This document shows positions 46,840 through 57,035 of a DNA stretch of 64,000 bases, piece by piece. The DNA is taken from the NCBI RefSeq assembly GCF_006149005.1, contig NZ_VBSL01000007.1, positions 248,001 through 312,000 of the forward strand. The letters run 5' to 3'. Under the pieces are notes generated by a model. The model saw only the letters and a program-made list of their open reading frames with translations. It did no database searches and was not told where the DNA came from. Both the position numbers and the translations under genes were made by a program. Source of the DNA: Larkinella sp. C7 (GTDB lineage Bacteria > Bacteroidota > Bacteroidia > Cytophagales > Spirosomataceae). Position 1 is the stretch's first letter; each line of letters begins with the position of its first letter.

Positions 46840-49800
46840 TTGGCTACGAAAACAACCACGCGTATAAGCTTTGCGAAAATCAAACCAGTGATCGAATATC
46901 CGGATTTTTTGGATGTTCAGATACAATCTTTCCAAGATTTTTTTCAGTTAGACACCCCTTCTGATAATCGTTCGAAAGAAGGTTTGTTTAAAGTTTTTCA
47001 AGAAAATTTTCCGATTTCTGACTCCCGCGAAAATTTCGTGCTGGAGTTTATCGATTATTCGGTGGATCCCCCGAAATATTCGGTCGATGAGTGTATCGAC
47101 CGGGGTCTGACGTATTCGGTGCCTTTGAAAGCCAAGTTAAGGCTTTCCTGTAACGATGCGGATAACGAAGACTTCGAGACCATTGAGCAGGAAGTATTTT
47201 TAGGAAATATTCCGTACATGACCGCGAAAGGTTCGTTTGTCATCAACGGGGCCGAGCGGGTAATTGTTTCTCAATTGCACCGTTCACCGGGCGTGTTCTT
47301 CTCCATGAGCAAGCACACCAACGGAACGAAATTGTATTCAGCACGGATCATTCCGTTCAAAGGATCGTGGATTGAATTCTCGACCGACGTCAACAATGTT
47401 ATGTATGCTTATATCGACCGGAAAAAGAAATTTCCGGTAACGACGTTGCTGCGTGCCATTGGCTTTGGTTCAGATAAGGAAATCCTGGATTTGTTCGGAT
47501 TGTCTGAAGAGATACCGGCAACACCGGCAAACCTGAAAAAAGTAGTAGGCCGTCGGCTAGCTGCACGGGTTTTGCGGACGTGGACGGAAGATTTTGTGGA
47601 TGAAGATACGGGAGAAGTGGTGTCAATCAGCCGGAATGAGGTATTGATGGAGCGTGATTCGGTTATTGCGGCCGATCACATCGACACCATTACCGATTCA
47701 GGACAGAAGTCGATCATCCTGCACAAGGAGGATATGAACGTCGCTGATTACAACATCATCTACAACACCCTGCAGAAAGATAGCTCCAACTCGGAGAAAG
47801 AAGCGGTTGAGCAAATCTACCGTCAACTTCGGAACACCGAGGCTCCGGATGAGCAAACCGCCCGTGAAATCATCCAGAGTTTGTTCTTCTCGGACAAACG
47901 CTATGACTTAGGCGATGTTGGCCGCTACCGGATCAATAAAAAACTGGGTCTGGACGTAGCGCCCGATACGAAGGTCTTGACGACGGAAGATATCGTTTCC
48001 ATCGTGAAATACCTGATCGGTCTGATCAACTCCAAAGCCGTTGTCGATGATATTGACCACCTGAGCAACCGGCGCGTCCGGACGGTCGGTGAGCAATTGT
48101 ATGCCCAATTTGGCGTCGGTCTGGCGCGGATGGCACGGACGATCAAGGAACGGATGAATGTTCGGGATAACGAAGATTTCAAACCGGTCGATTTGATCAA
48201 CGCCCGGACCTTGTCCTCGGTCATCAACTCGTTCTTTGGTACGAACCAGTTGTCGCAGTTCATGGACCAGACGAACCCGCTGGCCGAAGTAACGCACAAG
48301 CGTCGGATGTCGGCACTCGGACCCGGTGGACTGTCGCGCGAGCGGGCCGGTTTTGAAGTACGTGACGTTCACTACACGCACTACGGTCGTCTGTGTACGA
48401 TTGAAACGCCGGAAGGACCGAACATCGGTTTGATCTCGTCGCTTTGCGTCTACGCAAAGGTGAACAGCATGGGCTTTATCGAAACGCCTTACCGCATTAT
48501 TGACAGCGGTAAAGTCGTGCCCGATATCCCGGTGAAATACCTGACTGCCGAAGAAGAAGATACGCATTATATCGCCCAGGCGAATACGCAGGTCGATCCG
48601 AAAGGGGTGCTGACGGGAGACCGGATCAAGTCACGTTTTGAAGGTGACTTCCCCATCTCGGAACCGTCGAGCATTACCTATATGGATATTGCGCCGAACC
48701 AGATTGTTTCGGTGGCTGCTTCGATGATTCCGTTCCTGGAACACGATGATGCCAACCGGGCCTTGATGGGATCGAACATGCAACGGCAGGCCGTTCCGCT
48801 GCTCCGCCCGCAGGCTCCGATCGTCGGAACCGGTCTGGAAGGACGCGTCGCGATTGATTCCCGCGCTTTGGTTATTGCCGAAGAAAACGGCGTGATCGAG
48901 TTCGTGGATTCGACCAAAATTGTGGTTCGCTACGATTTGGCCGACGATCAGCGGTTGATCAGCTTTGACGACGATCTGAAGACCTACAACCTGATTAAAT
49001 TCCGCCGGACGAACCAGGATACCTGCATCAACCTGCGGCCGATGGTTCTGAAAGGTCAGAAAGTGAAAAAAGGCGAACCGCTTTGCGAAGGATACGCAAC
49101 TGAAGGTGGTGAGCTGGCGCTGGGCCGGAACATGAAGGTGGCCTTCATGCCCTGGCAGGGTTACAACTTTGAGGATGCGATTGTGATTTCGGAGCGCGTT
49201 GTTCGCGAAGACATCTTTACGTCGATCCACATTGAAGAGTTCGAACTGGAAGTACGTGATACCAAACGTGGTGAAGAGGAACTGACGGCTGAAATTCCGA
49301 ACGTTTCGGAAGAAACTGTGAAGAACCTCGACGAAAACGGGATTGTTCGCGTCGGTACGGAAGTGAAGGAAGGCGATATTCTGATTGGTAAAATTACACC
49401 AAAAGGAGAAAGCGATCCGACGCCGGAAGAAAAACTGCTCCGGGCCATTTTTGGTGACAAAGCCGGTGACGTGAAGGATGCTTCCAAAAAAGCACCGCCG
49501 TCGCTGAAAGGTGTCGTCATTGATACGAAGCTATTCTCGCGTCCGAACAAAGACGAACGCTCGAAACACAAGGATGAGATCAAGGCGTTGATGAAACGGT
49601 ATAGCCGGGAGTTGATCGGTGTGCGCGAGCGCATGATCAACAAGATGTCGACGTTGCTGGAAGGGAAGACTTCGCAGGGAATCAACCACAAATTCGGCGA
49701 TAACATCACGAGCAAGGGCGTTAAGTTTACCCGGAAGAACATCACGGATAACCTGTTCCCGGACAAAAACCCGTATCGTGACGAAAGCAGCTATTCCGTT

Positions 49801-50703
49801 CCGGAAGAAGTAAACCTGCTGGGTGACCTGTTGATCGAAGGATGGACAGATGATCCGCATACGAACAAGTTGCTGACCCAGATGGTTAAAAATTACAATA
49901 ACCGTCGGAACGAAATCACCGGACGCTTCAAGCGCGAACGCTTTACGCTCGAAGTGGGTGACGAACTGCCGGCCGGTATTGTGAAGCTGGCGAAAGTTTA
50001 TGTTGCCAAGAAGCGCAAGCTGAAAGTGGGTGACAAGATGGCCGGTCGTCACGGGAACAAAGGGGTTGTAGCCCGGATCGTTCGGGATGAAGACATGCCG
50101 TTCCTGGCTGACGGATCGCCGGTCGACATCGTTCTGAACCCCCTGGGTGTACCTTCCCGGATGAACCTGGGTCAGATATACGAAACCGTACTCGGTTGGG
50201 CCGGTTTGAAATTGGGTCGCAAATACGCTACGCCCATTTTCGACGGAGCAACGGAAGATCAGGTAGTTTCGGAACTGAATGATGCCGGGCTGCCTTCGTT
50301 TGGCCGTACGTATCTCCACGACGGGTTGTCGGGCGAACGTTTCGATCAGAAGGTTACCGTGGGTGTTATTTACATGCTGAAACTGGGTCACTTAGTGGAT
50401 GATAAAATGCACGCCCGTTCGATTGGGCCGTACTCACTCATTACGCAACAGCCATTGGGTGGTAAGGCACAGTTTGGAGGTCAGCGGTTTGGTGAAATGG
50501 AGGTTTGGGCGCTCGAAGCATTCGGGGCATCGCACATTCTCCAGGAAATCCTGACCGTCAAATCCGATGATGTCGTGGGCCGGGCTAAAGCATACGAAGC
50601 AATCGTGAAAGGCGAAAATCTGCCGAAACCGAATATTCCGGAATCGTTCAACGTGTTGGTACACGAGCTGCGCGGTCTGGCCCTTGAGGTGACGATGGAT
50701 TAA
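46840..50703 (+). CDS. rpoB: RNA polymerase subunit beta
   Basis: 1287 residues. The start appears to be TTG at 46840 ([11 protein letters not shown]); no in-frame ATG gives the family N-terminus. Rifampicin-region motif [20 protein letters not shown] and [20 protein letters not shown]. Basic catalytic motif [11 protein letters not shown]-type follows ([19 protein letters not shown]). Confidence 0.98.
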   Translation: MATKTTTRISFAKIKPVIEYPDFLDVQIQSFQDFFQLDTPSDNRSKEGLFKVFQENFPISDSRENFVLEFIDYSVDPPKYSVDECIDRGLTYSVPLKAKLRLSCNDADNEDFETIEQEVFLGNIPYMTAKGSFVINGAERVIVSQLHRSPGVFFSMSKHTNGTKLYSARIIPFKGSWIEFSTDVNNVMYAYIDRKKKFPVTTLLRAIGFGSDKEILDLFGLSEEIPATPANLKKVVGRRLAARVLRTWTEDFVDEDTGEVVSISRNEVLMERDSVIAADHIDTITDSGQKSIILHKEDMNVADYNIIYNTLQKDSSNSEKEAVEQIYRQLRNTEAPDEQTAREIIQSLFFSDKRYDLGDVGRYRINKKLGLDVAPDTKVLTTEDIVSIVKYLIGLINSKAVVDDIDHLSNRRVRTVGEQLYAQFGVGLARMARTIKERMNVRDNEDFKPVDLINARTLSSVINSFFGTNQLSQFMDQTNPLAEVTHKRRMSALGPGGLSRERAGFEVRDVHYTHYGRLCTIETPEGPNIGLISSLCVYAKVNSMGFIETPYRIIDSGKVVPDIPVKYLTAEEEDTHYIAQANTQVDPKGVLTGDRIKSRFEGDFPISEPSSITYMDIAPNQIVSVAASMIPFLEHDDANRALMGSNMQRQAVPLLRPQAPIVGTGLEGRVAIDSRALVIAEENGVIEFVDSTKIVVRYDLADDQRLISFDDDLKTYNLIKFRRTNQDTCINLRPMVLKGQKVKKGEPLCEGYATEGGELALGRNMKVAFMPWQGYNFEDAIVISERVVREDIFTSIHIEEFELEVRDTKRGEEELTAEIPNVSEETVKNLDENGIVRVGTEVKEGDILIGKITPKGESDPTPEEKLLRAIFGDKAGDVKDASKKAPPSLKGVVIDTKLFSRPNKDERSKHKDEIKALMKRYSRELIGVRERMINKMSTLLEGKTSQGINHKFGDNITSKGVKFTRKNITDNLFPDKNPYRDESSYSVPEEVNLLGDLLIEGWTDDPHTNKLLTQMVKNYNNRRNEITGRFKRERFTLEVGDELPAGIVKLAKVYVAKKRKLKVGDKMAGRHGNKGVVARIVRDEDMPFLADGSPVDIVLNPLGVPSRMNLGQIYETVLGWAGLKLGRKYATPIFDGATEDQVVSELNDAGLPSFGRTYLHDGLSGERFDQKVTVGVIYMLKLGHLVDDKMHARSIGPYSLITQQPLGGKAQFGGQRFGEMEVWALEAFGASHILQEILTVKSDDVVGRAKAYEAIVKGENLPKPNIPESFNVLVHELRGLALEVTMD

Positions 50704-51032
50704 TAAAAATGGTTTACCGGTCGGTTCAATCGAATCGACCGGTAGGACCAATTGGCTGAACGGATTTTTCGGTGTGACACCAAAACTCATAAATTCCTGA
50801 AAAAAACTACAAGTACACGGTTGAACATCCTCAATCTACGTGCTTGTTTTTTATGCATATGCGCTTTTACATTGCCAAAACCGGTTTTCTTTCTCTTCCT
50901 AAAAAGCGCAGGATGATTTACGATCGACTACATATCGAGTATACCATGTGCGGGCAATCACGCCGGTGAATGATAGTTGCGTAAAAATTGTTAAATCTAG
51001 TGGTGGTTAGCTTTTAAAAAATCCATACAAGT
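50704..51032 (+). other. rpoB-rpoC spacer with a hairpin
   Basis: 329 nt without a gene, unusually long for rpoB-rpoC. TACCGGTCG (50715-50723) pairs with CGACCGGTA (50736-50744) just past the rpoB stop; there is no T run. I found no consensus promoter before rpoC. Confidence 0.6.
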
Positions 51033-54000
51033 ATGTCCTTTAAGAAGAACAAAAAACTCAACAGCGACTTTTCCAGGGTGCTGATAAGCCTGGCTTCGCC
51101 TGAGTCCATTTTGGAGAGTTCGTACGGGGAAGTGACCCAACCTGAAACGATCAACTACCGGACTTACAAGCCTGAGATGGGCGGTTTGTTCTGTGAGCGG
51201 ATCTTCGGGCCGGTCAAAGACTGGGAATGCCATTGCGGGAAGTACAAACGGATTCGCTACAAGGGCATTATTTGCGATCGCTGTGGGGTGGAAGTAACGG
51301 AGAAAAAAGTGCGCCGGGAACGGATGGGACACATCGAACTGGTGGTTCCGGTGGCTCACATCTGGTACTTCCGGAGTCTTCCGAATAAAATTGGATACCT
51401 GCTCGGTCTTTCTACCAAGAAGCTCGATCAGATTATCTATTATGAACGGTACGTTGTCGTTCAAACCGGTATCAAAGGGGAAGACGGTATTCAGGAACTT
51501 GACTTCTTGACAGAAGACGAATACCTGGATATTGTTGATAAACTGCCGAGTGGCAACCAGCTTTTGCCGGATTCTGATCCACAGAAGTTTATTGCTAAAA
51601 TGGGGGCTGAAGCCCTCGAAATGCTGCTGTCACGGGTGAAGTTGGACGAACTGTCGTACAACCTGCGCCACGCTGCGGCAACAGATACATCGCAACAACG
51701 GAAAGCAGAAGCCCTGAAGCGACTGAAAGTCGTTGAAGCCTTCCGGGATGCCAACACCCGCGTTGAAAACCGCCCCGAGTGGATGGTGATTCGCATGGTG
51801 CCGGTGATTCCGCCGGAATTGCGTCCGCTGGTGCCTTTGGATGGTGGTCGTTTTGCTACGTCTGACTTGAACGACCTATACCGCCGGGTGATTATCCGGA
51901 ACAACCGTCTGAAGCGTCTGATCGAAATCAAGGCGCCGGAGGTGATTCTGCGGAACGAAAAGCGGATGTTGCAGGAAGCAGTCGACTCCTTGTTCGACAA
52001 CTCCCGGAAAGTCAATGCGGTTCGTTCAGAAGGAAACCGGGCGCTGAAGTCGCTGTCGGACATGCTGAAAGGAAAGCAGGGTCGTTTCCGTCAGAACTTG
52101 CTCGGTAAGCGGGTCGATTATTCGGGTCGTTCAGTAATCGTCGTTGGACCAGAACTGAAACTGCACGAATGCGGTCTGCCGAAAGACATGGCGGCTGAAC
52201 TCTTCAAACCGTTTATTATTCGGAAACTGATCGAGCGCGGTATTGTAAAAACCGTAAAATCAGCGAAGAAAATTGTTGACCGGAAAGATCCGATTATCTG
52301 GGACATTCTGGAAAACGTATTGAAAGGTCACCCCGTTCTGTTGAACCGGGCTCCAACGCTGCACCGCCTGGGTATTCAGGCTTTCCAGCCGAAACTGATT
52401 GAAGGAAAAGCAATCCAGTTGCACCCACTCGTCTGTACGGCTTTCAATGCTGACTTTGACGGTGACCAGATGGCCGTTCACGTTCCGCTGGGACAGGAAG
52501 CCATTCTGGAAGCTTCGATGCTGATGCTGGCGTCGCACAACATTCTGAACCCGGCCAACGGCGCGCCCATTACGGTACCGTCGCAGGACATGGTTTTGGG
52601 TTTATACTATGTGACGAAAGGCCGCAAGAGCACGCCCGAATATCCGATCATCGGCGAAGGCATGACGTTCTACGGGGCGGAAGAGGTGATTATTGCCATC
52701 AACGAAGGCAAAGTCTCGAAGCACGCCAATGTGAATGTCCGGACGAAAGTTCGGAATGAAAAAGGCGAGCTGGAAACGAAAATTATCGATACCGTAGCCG
52801 GTCGGGTGTTGTTCAACCAGTCTGTGCCGGAAGAAGTGGGTTATATCAATGAACTGCTGACGAAGAAAAAACTGCAGCAGATCATTTCGTATATCTTCAA
52901 GATTTCAGGTGGTTCGAAAACCGCTCAGTTCCTGGACGATATTAAAGAACTCGGTTTCCAGATGGCCTTCAAAGGCGGTTTGTCGATCGGTTTGAGCGAC
53001 GTGAAGGTTCCTGATGCGAAGGAAAAACTGATTGGTGAAGCCAAACAGGAGGTTGAGTCGGTCTGGAACAACTACCTGATGGGTCTGATTACGGAAAACG
53101 AACGGTACAACCAGGTGATCGACATCTGGACGCGCGTCAACAGCCGGATCACCGAAACCCTGATGAAGCAGCTGGAAGCTGATCAGCAAGGATTCAACTC
53201 GATCTTTATGATGATGCACTCCGGCGCCCGGGGTTCACGCGAACAGATTCGTCAGTTGGGCGGTATGCGGGGTTTGATGGCCAAGCCACAGAAGAACCTG
53301 CAAGGTTCAGTCGGTGAAATCATCGAAAACCCGATCCTGTCGAACTTTAAAGAAGGTCTGGACGTACTCGAGTACTTTATCTCGACGCACGGTGCGCGGA
53401 AAGGTTTGGCTGACACCGCTTTGAAAACAGCGGATGCCGGTTACCTGACCCGTCGTTTGCACGACGTTGCGCAGGATGTGATTATCACGGAAGACGATTG
53501 CGGTACGCTGCGCGGTCTCCAGATTTCGGCTTTGAAAGACAACGAGGACATCGTTGAGCCATTGTCAGAGCGGATTTTGGGTCGGGTTACGGTACACGAT
53601 GTTTATAACCCGTTGACGAAAGAACTGATTGTGGCGGGTGGTAGCGAAATCAACGAAGAAATCGCGGCTGCTATCGACGAAACCAGTATCGAAACCGTTG
53701 AAATCCGGTCGGTGTTGACGTGCGAAGCCAAGAAAGGCGTTTGCGCGAAATGCTACGGTCGCAACCTGGCAACGGGTCGCATGGTCGACATTGGTGAAGC
53801 GGTTGGTGTCATTGCCTCGCAGTCCATCGGGGAACCAGGTACGCAGTTGACGCTTCGGACCTTCCACGTTGGGGGTACGGCTTCAAACATCGCAGTCGAT
53901 GCGTCCATCCGGGCGAAATTCGACGGGATGGTTCAGTTTGAAGAAATGCGGACTGTTGAATCGGTCGATAACGAAGGAAACCCGATTACGGTCGTGATGG

Positions 54001-55361
54001 GTCGTTCCGGTGAAGTGAAAATTGTCGATCCGGCTAATCCGAATCTGGTGTTGATCAGCAATAACGTGCCTTATGGTGCTTTCATGCGGGTTAAAGAAAA
54101 CCAACTGGTGAAGAAGGGAGACGAACTTTGCGCCTGGGATCCATACAACGCCGTTATCTTGTCCGAAATAACCGGTAAACTGGAATTCGAAGCCATCGAA
54201 GAAGCCATTACCTATCGCGAAGAGTTTGACGAACAAACGGGCTTCCAGGAAATGGTGATCATCGAAAGTCGGGATAAGACCAAAAACCCGGCAATCATGG
54301 TGAAAGGAACCAGTATTTTGCTGGAAGATACGACCGAGAAAAGCTATAACCTGCCGGTTAGTGCCCGTCTGGTTGTGAAAAACGGTCAGTCGATCAAAGC
54401 CGGTCAGCCGGTGGCGAAAATTCCGCGTAACGTCGGTAAAACCCGCGACATCACGGGTGGTCTGCCCCGGGTAACGGAATTGTTCGAAGCGCGTAACCCG
54501 TCGAACCCGGCGGTTGTGAGCGAGATCGACGGTGTTGTTACCTACGGTACGATCAAACGCGGTAACCGCGAAATCTATATCGAGTCGAAAGACGGAACGA
54601 AGAAAAAATACTTGGTGCCGTTGTCGAAACACATTCTGGTGCAGGACAATGACTTCGTTCGGGCGGGCGATCCGCTGTCGGATGGTGCCATTACGCCGTC
54701 GGATATTCTGTCGATCAAAGGGCCAACCGCGGTTCAGGAATACCTGGTGAATGAAATTCAGGAGGTATACCGCCTGCAGGGTGTGAAGATCAACGATAAG
54801 CACATCGAAGCGATCGTTCGTCAGATGATGCAGAAAGTGGAAATCATGGACGCTGGTGACACGATCTTCCTGGATATGCAATCGGTTGACAAATGGAGCT
54901 TCCGGACCGAAAATGACAAAATCATGAACATGAAAGTTGTCATGGATCCGGGTGATTCTGAAACCCTGAAAGCCGGTCAGATCATTTCCGTACGTCGTCT
55001 GCGCGATGAGAATTCGAGCCTGAAACGTCGGGATCTGAAACTGGTCGATGTTCGCGATGCCATGCCGGCGGTTTCACAACCGACCCTGCAGGGGATCACA
55101 CAGGCGTCGTTGGGTACGGAAAGCTTCCTGTCGGCTGCTTCGTTCCAGGAAACGACCAAAGTGTTGAGCGAAGCGTCGATCCGTGGAAAAGCCGATTACC
55201 TCGAAGGCTTGAAGGAAAACGTGTTGGTGGGTCACCTAATCCCGGCTGGTACGGGAACCCGGCGGTATGCCAACATCATTGTCAATTCGAAAGAAGAATA
55301 CGAATCGTTCGTTGAAACGCGTGAGAAATTTACGCGCAGCAAAAAACGCGAGACGGTTTAG
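51033..55361 (+). CDS. rpoC: RNA polymerase subunit beta'
   Basis: 1442 residues. Zinc site [20 protein letters not shown], catalytic [12 protein letters not shown], bridge/trigger regions ([17 protein letters not shown]), second zinc site ([19 protein letters not shown]). Confidence 0.98.
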   Translation: MSFKKNKKLNSDFSRVLISLASPESILESSYGEVTQPETINYRTYKPEMGGLFCERIFGPVKDWECHCGKYKRIRYKGIICDRCGVEVTEKKVRRERMGHIELVVPVAHIWYFRSLPNKIGYLLGLSTKKLDQIIYYERYVVVQTGIKGEDGIQELDFLTEDEYLDIVDKLPSGNQLLPDSDPQKFIAKMGAEALEMLLSRVKLDELSYNLRHAAATDTSQQRKAEALKRLKVVEAFRDANTRVENRPEWMVIRMVPVIPPELRPLVPLDGGRFATSDLNDLYRRVIIRNNRLKRLIEIKAPEVILRNEKRMLQEAVDSLFDNSRKVNAVRSEGNRALKSLSDMLKGKQGRFRQNLLGKRVDYSGRSVIVVGPELKLHECGLPKDMAAELFKPFIIRKLIERGIVKTVKSAKKIVDRKDPIIWDILENVLKGHPVLLNRAPTLHRLGIQAFQPKLIEGKAIQLHPLVCTAFNADFDGDQMAVHVPLGQEAILEASMLMLASHNILNPANGAPITVPSQDMVLGLYYVTKGRKSTPEYPIIGEGMTFYGAEEVIIAINEGKVSKHANVNVRTKVRNEKGELETKIIDTVAGRVLFNQSVPEEVGYINELLTKKKLQQIISYIFKISGGSKTAQFLDDIKELGFQMAFKGGLSIGLSDVKVPDAKEKLIGEAKQEVESVWNNYLMGLITENERYNQVIDIWTRVNSRITETLMKQLEADQQGFNSIFMMMHSGARGSREQIRQLGGMRGLMAKPQKNLQGSVGEIIENPILSNFKEGLDVLEYFISTHGARKGLADTALKTADAGYLTRRLHDVAQDVIITEDDCGTLRGLQISALKDNEDIVEPLSERILGRVTVHDVYNPLTKELIVAGGSEINEEIAAAIDETSIETVEIRSVLTCEAKKGVCAKCYGRNLATGRMVDIGEAVGVIASQSIGEPGTQLTLRTFHVGGTASNIAVDASIRAKFDGMVQFEEMRTVESVDNEGNPITVVMGRSGEVKIVDPANPNLVLISNNVPYGAFMRVKENQLVKKGDELCAWDPYNAVILSEITGKLEFEAIEEAITYREEFDEQTGFQEMVIIESRDKTKNPAIMVKGTSILLEDTTEKSYNLPVSARLVVKNGQSIKAGQPVAKIPRNVGKTRDITGGLPRVTELFEARNPSNPAVVSEIDGVVTYGTIKRGNREIYIESKDGTKKKYLVPLSKHILVQDNDFVRAGDPLSDGAITPSDILSIKGPTAVQEYLVNEIQEVYRLQGVKINDKHIEAIVRQMMQKVEIMDAGDTIFLDMQSVDKWSFRTENDKIMNMKVVMDPGDSETLKAGQIISVRRLRDENSSLKRRDLKLVDVRDAMPAVSQPTLQGITQASLGTESFLSAASFQETTKVLSEASIRGKADYLEGLKENVLVGHLIPAGTGTRRYANIIVNSKEEYESFVETREKFTRSKKRETV

Positions 55362-55383
55362 TTTCGATCCATATGTGAAAGGT

Positions 55384-55419
55384 AAACAGGGTCAGGCCAT
55401 TCGGTCTGGCCCTGTTTTT
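55384..55419 (+). terminator. rpoBC terminator
   Basis: AAACAGGG and CCCTGTTT close a 15-bp stem (one mismatch and one G-T) around ATTC, followed by a T run. Confidence 0.9.
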
Positions 55420-55548
55420 GTATAGATCAATGCCGACTCAATCCAGAATCACACGCAATCTGATACCGCATAGTCAATAAGTTGTTGGTCAGGTGGATAA
55501 AAAATACCCACAGTTTTTTTGAACTACGAAAAACCGCAGAGAGTTCTT

Positions 55549-55556
55549 TATCTTTG
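55549..55556 (+). promoter_or_regulatory. DUF3467 gene promoter candidate
   Basis: TATCTTTG fits the -7 element, 14 nt before the ATG at 55570; no TTG at the right distance. Confidence 0.4.
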
Positions 55557-55569
55557 ATTCTTACACCGA

Positions 55570-55896
55570 ATGACTATGGAAAACCAGTTACCTGATCAGG
55601 ACGCACAGATCAACATCGAATTAACGGAAGAAATTGCAGAAGGAATCTACGCCAATCTCGCCATGATTGCTCACTCCAACAGTGAGTTCATCATCGATTT
55701 CATTCGTCTGATGCCCGGTATTCCCAAAGCCAAGGTAAAGTCCCGGATCATTCTGACCCCCGAACATGCCAAGCGGTTATTGACGGCGCTGAAAGATAAC
55801 ATCCGGAAATTTGAAGATACCTACGGCGATATCAACGGGGCAGAGGACGCGTTTCGGTTTCCGACCCAGTTTGGCGGCCCGATCGGCGAAGCCTAA
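55570..55896 (+). CDS. DUF3467 family protein
   Basis: 108 residues; a second ATG 6 nt later is as likely. NIELTEEIAEGIYANLAMIA, NSEFIIDFIRLMPGIPKAKV and RIILTPEHAKRLLTALKDNI are the family pattern. Unknown function; conserved in Bacteroidota beside rpoC and rpsL, as here. Confidence 0.9.
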   Translation: MTMENQLPDQDAQINIELTEEIAEGIYANLAMIAHSNSEFIIDFIRLMPGIPKAKVKSRIILTPEHAKRLLTALKDNIRKFEDTYGDINGAEDAFRFPTQFGGPIGEA

Positions 55897-55941
55897 TCCG
55901 GTAATGGACAAGAAATTACTGAAATTAATTCGCCAGTCACT

Positions 55942-55971
55942 TTGGTTTTCCAGCCGATTTAGCTAATTTTG
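55942..55971 (+). promoter_or_regulatory. rpsL promoter
   Basis: TTG (55942-55944), exactly 19 nt, TAATTTTG (55964-55971): perfect consensus, 46 nt before rpsL. Confidence 0.88.
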
Positions 55972-56017
55972 CACTCCTATTTTTCCAGAGGACTGTAGTA
56001 ATACCAATTCTGATACA

Positions 56018-56440
56018 ATGCCTACGATACAACAATTAGTACGCAAGGGCCGTGAAAAGCTGACTTTTAAATCAAAGTCGCCGGCATTGGACTCTTGCCC
56101 ACAACGCCGTGGTGTGTGTACGCGTGTGTACACAACCACCCCCAAAAAGCCAAACTCGGCTTTGCGTAAAGTAGCCCGTGTGCGTCTGTCACATGGCAAA
56201 GAAGTTAACGCCTATATTCCGGGCGAAGGCCACAACCTGCAGGAGCACTCGATTGTGCTGGTACGGGGTGGTCGGGTGAAAGACCTTCCGGGTGTGCGTT
56301 ATCACATCGTTCGTGGAGCACTTGATACGGCTGGCGTAAGCGGTCGGAAACAAGCCCGCTCGAAATACGGTACGAAACGTCCGAAACCAGGTCAGGTCGC
56401 TGCACCGACGAAGGGAGCTCCCGCTAAAAAGAAAAAATAA
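56018..56440 (+). CDS. rpsL: 30S ribosomal protein S12
   Basis: 140 residues. [40 protein letters not shown] and the Lys/Ala-rich tail. The decoding-centre Asp target of RimO lies near the [12 protein letters not shown] motif ([19 protein letters not shown]); rimO is at the start of this window. Confidence 0.98.
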   Translation: MPTIQQLVRKGREKLTFKSKSPALDSCPQRRGVCTRVYTTTPKKPNSALRKVARVRLSHGKEVNAYIPGEGHNLQEHSIVLVRGGRVKDLPGVRYHIVRGALDTAGVSGRKQARSKYGTKRPKPGQVAAPTKGAPAKKKK

Positions 56441-56515
56441 TAGCTCCCGGATTTAATTGACTGAGCGTTGCCAAAGATGCACAACGTTTAGAGTAAGATT
56501 TATCATCTGAAGATC

Positions 56516-56983
56516 ATGAGAAAAGCAAAACCAAAGAAAAGATACGTTTTACCCGATCCTAAATACAAGGAGACGCTGGTAACGAAATTTGTCAATAACC
56601 TCATGTACGAAGGTAAAAAGAGCCTTTCGTACTCCATTTTCTACGACGCACTGGCGCTGGTTGAGAAAAAAACCAACGACAACGGCTTAGACGTTTGGAA
56701 AAAGGCGTTGAACAACGTAATGCCTTCAGTTGAGGTGAAAAGCCGCCGGGTAGGTGGTGCCACATTCCAGGTTCCGACGGAAGTACGTCCTGATCGTAAA
56801 GTATCAGTAGGCATGAAATGGCTGATCAAGTATGCCCGTTCACGTGGTGAAAAAACCATGGTCGATCGTTTGGCAGCGGAAATCGTAGCAGCAGCAAAAG
56901 GTGAAGGCGCTGCCGTCAAGAAAAAGGATGACACCCACCGGATGGCCGAAGCCAACAAGGCATTCTCCCACTTCCGGTTCTAA
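56516..56983 (+). CDS. rpsG: 30S ribosomal protein S7
   Basis: 155 residues. [36 protein letters not shown] and [20 protein letters not shown]. fusA does not follow; a terminator starts 21 nt after the stop. Confidence 0.98.
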   Translation: MRKAKPKKRYVLPDPKYKETLVTKFVNNLMYEGKKSLSYSIFYDALALVEKKTNDNGLDVWKKALNNVMPSVEVKSRRVGGATFQVPTEVRPDRKVSVGMKWLIKYARSRGEKTMVDRLAAEIVAAAKGEGAAVKKKDDTHRMAEANKAFSHFRF

Positions 56984-57003
56984 TCCGAACCAGATTCGTA
57001 TTG

Positions 57004-57032
57004 AAAAAGCCTCCCATTCGGGAGGCTTTTTT
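57004..57032 (+). terminator. rpsL-rpsG terminator
   Basis: AAAAAGCCTCCC, loop ATTC, GGGAGGCTTTTTT: perfect stem with T run. The convergent gene's stop is 4 nt beyond. Confidence 0.92.
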
Positions 57033-57035
57033 CGT

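Noticed and set aside
50715-50744. Hairpin after rpoB as a terminator
   Set aside because: There is no T run, and rpoC, with no visible promoter of its own, needs read-through.
53883-54881. Long open frame antisense to rpoC, and similar ones opposite rpoB (49531-50391)
   Set aside because: Both lie inside conserved polymerase genes, and their translations are low-complexity shadows.
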